Assembly (NCBI RefSeq): GCF_051014685.1
Contig: NW_027478420.1
Location: 930,001-994,000, forward strand
From: Ptiloglossa arizonensis
Taxonomy: Eukaryota; Arthropoda; Insecta; Hymenoptera; Colletidae
Reading direction: 5' to 3'
Length of the DNA: 64,000 nt
Of this stretch, positions 58,746 to 64,000 are shown piece by piece. The notes under the pieces are model-generated. The model saw only the letters and a program-made list of their open reading frames with translations, ran no database searches and was not told the DNA's origin. Position 1 is the first letter of the stretch; the number at the start of each line of letters is the position of its first letter. The translations under genes were made by a program, and so were the position numbers.

Positions 58746-60205
58746 TAACGTATAACGTATAACGTACAACGTATATCGTATAACGTATAACGTATAACGT
58801 ATAACGTATAACGTATAACGTATAACGTATAACGTATAACGTATAGAGTATAACGTAGAACGTATAACGTATAACGTATAACGTATAACGTATAACGTAT
58901 AACGTATAACGTATAACGTAGAACGTATAACGTACAACGTACAACGTACAACGTATAACGTAGAACGTATAACGTATAACGTATAACGTATAACGTATAA
59001 CGTATAACGTATAACGTATAACGTATAACATGTAATGTATGACGTATAACGTATAACGAATAACGTATAACGAATAACGTATAACGTATAACGTACAACG
59101 TATATCGTATAACGTATAACGTATAACGTATAACGTATAACGTATAACGTATAACGTAGAACGTATAACGTATAACGTATAACGTATAACGTACAACGTA
59201 TAACGTATAACGTATAACGTATAACGTATAACGTATAACGTAGAACGTATAACGTATAACGTATAACGTATAACGTATAACGTATAACGTATAACGTATA
59301 ACGTATAACGTACAACGTACAACGTACAACGTATAACGTATAACGTATAACGTATAACGTATAACGTATAACGTATATCGTATAACGTATAACGTATAAC
59401 GTGTAACGTATAACGTATAACGTATAACGCATAACGTATAACGTATAACGTATAACGTATAAAGTATAACGTATAACGTATAACGTATAACGTATAACGT
59501 ATAACGTATAACGTATAACGTATAACATGTAATGTATGACGTATAACGTATAACGAATAACGTATAACGAATAACGTATAACGTATAACGTACAACGTAT
59601 ATCGTATAACGTATAACGTATAACGTATAACGTATAACGTATAACGTATAACGTAGAACGTATAACGTATAACGTATAACGTATAACGTATAACGTATAA
59701 CGTATAACGTATAACGTATAACGTAGAACGTATAACGTACAACGTACAACGTACAACGTATAACGTATAACGTATAACGTATAACGTATAACGTATAACG
59801 TATAACGTATAACGTGTAACGTATAACGTATAACGTATAACGTATAACGTATAACGTATAACGTATAACGTATAACGTATAACGTATAACGTATAACGTA
59901 TAACGTATAACGTATAACGTATAACGTACAACGTATAACGTATCACGTATAACGTGTTACGAATGACGTATAACGTATGACGTATAACGTATAACGTATA
60001 ACGTATAACGTATAAGGTATAACGTATAACGTATAACGTATAACGTATAACGTAAAACATGTAATGTATAACGTATAACGTATAACGAATAACGTATAAC
60101 GTATAACGTATAACGTATAACGTACAACGTATAACGTGTAACGTATAACGTATAACGTATAACGTATAACGTATAACGTATAACGTATAACGTATAACGT
60201 ATAAC

Positions 60206-60730
60206 GTATAACCTACAAAGTATAACGTATCACGTATAACGTATAACGAATGACGTATAACGTATGACGTATGACGTATAACGTATAACGTATAACGTAT
60301 AACGTATAACGTATAACGTATAACGTATAACGTATAACGTATAACGTATAACGTAAAACATGTAATGTATAACGTATAACGTATAACGAATAACGTATAA
60401 CGTATAACGTATAACGTATAACGTATAACGTACAACGTATAACGTATAACGTATCACGTATAACGTATTGCGAATAACGTATAACGTATAACGTATAACG
60501 TATAACGTAACACCTATAACGTATAACGTATGACGTATAACGTATAACGTATAACGTATAACGTATTACGTATAACGTATAACGTATAACATATAACGTA
60601 TAACCTATGACGTATAACGTATAACGTATAACGTATAACGTATAACGTATAACGTATAACATGTAATGTATAACGTATAACGTATAATGTGTAACGTATA
60701 ACGTATAACGTATAACGTACAACGTATAAC
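60206..60730. repeat. W block, copy 4
   Basis: It begins cctacaa-agtataa at 60212, with cgtattg at 60464 and gtaacacct near 60508. The cctacaa start is shared with 48613 in segment F. Confidence 0.85.
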
Positions 60731-61338
60731 GTATCACGTATAACGTATTACGAATAACGTATAACGTATAACGTATAACGTAACACCTATAACGTATAAA
60801 GTATAACGTATAGCGTACAACGTATAACGTATAACGTATATCGTATAACGTATAACGTATAACGTGTAACGTATAACGTATAACGTATAACGCATAACGT
60901 ATAACGTATAACGTATAACGTATAAAGTATAACGTATAACGTATAACGTATAACGTATAACGTATAACGTATAACGTATAACGTATGACATGTAATGTAT
61001 AACGTATAACGTATAACGAATAACGTATAACGTATAACGTATAACGTACAACGTATAACGTATAACGTATAACGCATAACGTATAACGTATAACGTATAA
61101 CGTATAACGTATAACGTATAACGTATAACGTATAACGTATAACGTATAACGTATAACGTACAACGTACAACGTACAACGTATAACGTATAACGTATAACG
61201 TATAACGTATAACGTATAACGTATAACGTATAACGTATAACGTATAAAGTATAACGTATAACGTATAACGTATAACGTATAACGTATAACGTGTAACGGA
61301 TAACGTATAACGAATAACGTAAAACGTATAACGCATGA

Positions 61339-61779
61339 CGTATAACGTATAACGTATAACGTATAACGTATAACGTATAACGTATAACGTATAACGTATA
61401 ACGTATAACGTATAACGTATAACGTATAACGTATAACGTATAACGTATAACGTATAACGTATAACGTATAACGTATAACGTATAACGTATAACGTATAAC
61501 GTATAACGTATAACGTATAACGTATAACGTATAACGTATAACGTATAACGTATAACGTATAACGTATAACGTATAACGTATAACGTATAACGTATAACGT
61601 ATAACGTATAACGTATAACGTATAACGTATAACGTATAACGTATAACGTATAACGTATAACGTATAACGTATAACGTATAACGTATAACGTATAACGTAT
61701 AACGTATAACGTATAACGTATAACGTATAACGTATAACGTATAACGTATAACGTATAACGTATAACGTATAACGTATAA
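61339..61779. repeat. Pure run of 63 canonical units, longest of its family
   Basis: It lies between cgcatga (61332) and cgtgtaa (61780). Sister runs have 47, 43 and 45 units, so this one has gained or the others lost units by slippage or unequal exchange. Confidence 0.92.
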
Positions 61780-62843
61780 CGTGTAACGGATAACGTATAA
61801 CGTATAACGTGTAACGGATAACGTATAACGAATAACGTATAACGTATAACGTATAACGTATAACGTATAACGTATAACGTATAACGTATGACATGTAATG
61901 TATAACGTATAACGTATAACGAATAACGTATAATGTGTAACGTATAACGTATAACGTATAACGTACAACGTATAACGTATCACGTATAACGTATTACGAA
62001 TAACGTATAACGTATAACGTATAACGTAACACCTATAACGTATAAAGTATAACGTATAGCGTACAACGTATAACGTATAACGTATATCGTATAACGTATA
62101 ACGTATAACGTGTAACGTATAACGTATAACGTATAACGCATAACGTATAACGTATAACGTATAACGTATAAAGTATAACGTATAACGTATAACGTATAAC
62201 GTATAACGTATAACGTATAACGTATAACGTATGACATGTAATGTATAACGTATAACGTATAACGAATAACGTATAACGTATAACGTATAACGTACAACGT
62301 ATAACGTATAACGTATAACGCATAACGTATAACGTATAACGTATAACGTATAACGTATAACGTATAACGTGTAACGTATAACGTATAACGTATAACGCAT
62401 AACGTATAACGTATAACGTATAACGTATAAAGTATAACGTATAACGTATAACGTATAACGTATAACGTATAACGTATAACGTATAACGTATGACATGTAA
62501 TGTATAACGTATAACGTATAACGAATAACGTATAACGTATAACGTATAACGTACAACGTATAACGTATAACGTATAACGCATAACGTATAACGTATAACG
62601 TATAACGTATAACGTATAACGTATAACGTATAACGTATAACGTATAACGTATAACGTATAACGTACAACGTACAACGTACAACGTATAACGTATAACGTA
62701 TAACGTATAACGTATAACGTATAACGTATAACGTATAACGTATAACGTATAAAGTATAACGTATAACGTATAACGTATAACGTATAACGTCTAACGTGTA
62801 ACGGATAACGTATAACGAATAACGTAAAACGTATAACGCATGA

Positions 62844-63158
62844 CGTATAACGTATAACGTATAACGTATAACGTATAACGTATAACGTATAACGTATAAC
62901 GTATAACGTATAACGTATAACGTATAACGTATAACGTATAACGTATAACGTATAACGTATAACGTATAACGTATAACGTATAACGTATAACGTATAACGT
63001 ATAACGTATAACGTATAACGTATAACGTATAACGTATAACGTATAACGTATAACGTATAACGTATAACGTATAACGTATAACGTATAACGTATAACGTAT
63101 AACGTATAACGTATAACGTATAACGTATAACGTATAACGTATAACGTATAACGTATAA
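62844..63158. repeat. Pure run of 45 canonical units
   Basis: It lies between cgcatga (62837) and cgtgtaa (63159), with the same flanks as the runs at 49026, 54381 and 61339. Confidence 0.93.
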
Positions 63159-64000
63159 CGTGTAACGGATAACGTATAACGTATAACGTGTAACGGATAA
63201 CGTATAACGAATAACGTATAACGTATAACGTATAACGTATAACGTATAACGTATAACGTATAACGTATGACATGTAATGTATAACGTATAACGTATAACG
63301 AATAACGTATAACGTATAACGTACAACGTATAACGTATAACGTATAACGTATAACGTATAACGTATAACGTATAACGTACAACGTATAACGTATAACGTA
63401 TAACGTATAACGTATAACGTATAACGTATAACGTATGACATGTAATGTATAACGTATAACGTATAACGAATAACGTATAACGTATAACGTATAACGTACA
63501 ACGTATAACGTATAACGTATAACGTATAACGTATAACGTATAACGTATAACGTATAACGTATAACGTATAACGTACAACGTACAACGTACAACGTACAAC
63601 GTACAACGTATAACGTATAACGTATAACGTATAACGTATAACGTATAACGTATAACGTATAACGTATAACGTATAACGTATAACGTACAACGTATAACGT
63701 ATAACGTACAACGTATAACGTATAACGTATAACGTATAACGTATAACGTATAACGTATAACGTATAACGTATAACGTATAACGTATAACGTATAACGTAT
63801 AACGTATAACGTATAACGTACAACGTACAACGTACAACGTATAACGTATAACGTATAACGTATAACGTATAACGTATAACGTATAACGTATAACGTATAA
63901 CGTATAACGTATAACGTATAACGTAAAACATGTAATGTATAACGTATAACGTATAACGAATAACGTATAACGTATAACGTATAACGTATAACGTATAACG

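Larger units (their letters stand above)
56719..59755. repeat. Cluster of four acatgtaatgtatgacg modules
   Basis: The catgtaa-tgtatga pair starts at 56719, 58077, 59029 and 59526 (spacings of 194, 136 and 71 units). Each is followed by two cgaataa units and then cgtacaacgtatat (56782, 58140, 59092, 59589), and then cgtagaa units. A fifth cgtacaacgtatat at 58763 lacks the leading pair. This motif family is confined to segment G. Confidence 0.87.
52301..60720. repeat. Segment G, cgtagaa-rich, highly variant block
   Basis: G is marked by many cgtagaa units (for example 53290, 56420, 58201, 59157), six-copy dimer arrays ending in two cgtagaa units (52456, 55578, 58350), acatgtaatgtatgacg motifs and cgtattg units found nowhere else. 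About 52300-53520 is repeated at 55420-56660 at 3,122-3,143 bp. The phase is unbroken. No genes. Confidence 0.86.
1..64000. repeat. 7-bp satellite array (cgtataa)n filling the whole window
   Basis: Every line of the window is made of cgtataa units or single-step variants of it, all in the same orientation. The unit holds one CpG inside ACGT and is 2/7 GC. Variants occur at all seven positions: cgtacaa, cgcataa, cgtgtaa, cgaataa, cgtatca, cgtatga, cgtattа-type (a to t at position 6), cgtaaaa, cgtagaa, cggataa, agtataa and cctataa. Nearly all are substitutions, so the 7-bp phase is held for many kilobases. No flanking unique DNA is present, so total array length is unknown and at least 64 kb. 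The scale and layered organisation fit a eukaryotic heterochromatic satellite. I know no named family with this unit. Confidence 0.99.
60721..64000. repeat. Segment H, F-type modules running off the window
   Basis: H has gtaacacct markers near 60782 and 62029, then F-like modules: agtataa, cgtgtaacggataacg, cgcatga, a long pure run, a doubled cgtgtaacggataacg and acatgtaatg. The last 800 bp match 50180-50980 at 13,020 bp (1,860 units). The array continues beyond 64000. No genes. Confidence 0.87.

Noticed and set aside
1..64000. Telomere repeat array
   Set aside because: The unit has no G-run on either strand and matches no telomere repeat I know. The layered higher-order structure is also unlike a telomere.
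1..64000. TATA-box promoters
   Set aside because: tataa occurs in every unit, so a match carries no information.
300..64000. Hairpin terminators or regulatory palindromes at acat-gta-atgt and tatt-acg-aata
   Set aside because: The stems are only 4 bp, no T-tract follows, and they are carried along with duplicated modules. Nothing supports a regulatory role.
1..64000. Bacterial short heptamer repeats (as in some cyanobacteria)
   Set aside because: Those run for tens of units between genes. A gene-free 64-kb array with 10-kb copies does not fit a bacterial chromosome.
1..64000. Pure assembly fabrication (collapsed or invented repeat)
   Set aside because: Ordered private variants, shared derived variants and constant offsets over many kilobases would not arise from random misassembly. 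Only the two indel patches look suspect.
1..64000. tRNA, rRNA or transposon fragments hidden between units
   Set aside because: Reading through the window, I found no stretch that departs from the heptamer by more than a few bases.

Overview
The whole 64 kb window is one uninterrupted head-to-tail satellite array built on a 7-bp unit, cgtataa (reverse complement ttatacg). That is about 9,140 units, 2/7 GC, with one CpG (inside an ACGT) per unit. I found no single-copy sequence, gene, RNA gene, transposon, CRISPR array or inverted segment anywhere, and neither edge of the array is in the window. Every long open frame lies on the minus strand. Each is a by-product of the repeat: three units (21 bp) read as seven codons without a stop on that strand, whereas the plus strand meets TAA every 21 bp in all frames.

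This much gene-free satellite with layered higher-order structure points to a nuclear chromosome of a eukaryote, probably heterochromatin (centromeric, pericentromeric or sex/B-chromosome type), resolved by long reads. I do not recognise the heptamer and cannot name the organism.

The array is a patchwork of segmental copies, recognisable by shared variant units (for example cgtacaa, cgcataa, agtataa, cgtattg, the triplet in gtaacacctataacg, and the pair in acatgtaatg). The layout is: A1 1-7.2 kb; B 7.2-10.76 kb; A2 10.76-16.19 kb; C1 16.19-20.96 kb; A3 20.96-26.22 kb; C2 26.22-29.16 kb (C-type, full of small indels); D1 29.16-32.6 kb; C3 32.6-36.75 kb; D2 36.75-42.5 kb; E 42.5-46.0 kb (a 1.73-kb tandem pair); a D-like piece 46.0-46.6 kb; F 46.6-52.3 kb (purer, lacking the gtaacacct marker); G 52.3-60.7 kb (cgtagaa-rich); H 60.7-64.0 kb (F-like, continuing past the edge).

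Duplication is nested: 7 bp, then 14-bp dimers, 56-bp and 280-bp tandem pairs, 0.6-2.1-kb modules, and roughly 10-kb higher-order copies. Variants are almost all substitutions. I found only 22 units that are not 7 bp long, and 16 of those fall in two patches (12.2-13.9 and 27.0-29.2 kb) whose sister copies lack them. Those patches are either assembly-consensus errors or local hypermutation.

All coordinates and offsets were read by eye from the sequence; module edges inside pure repeat are uncertain by tens of bases.
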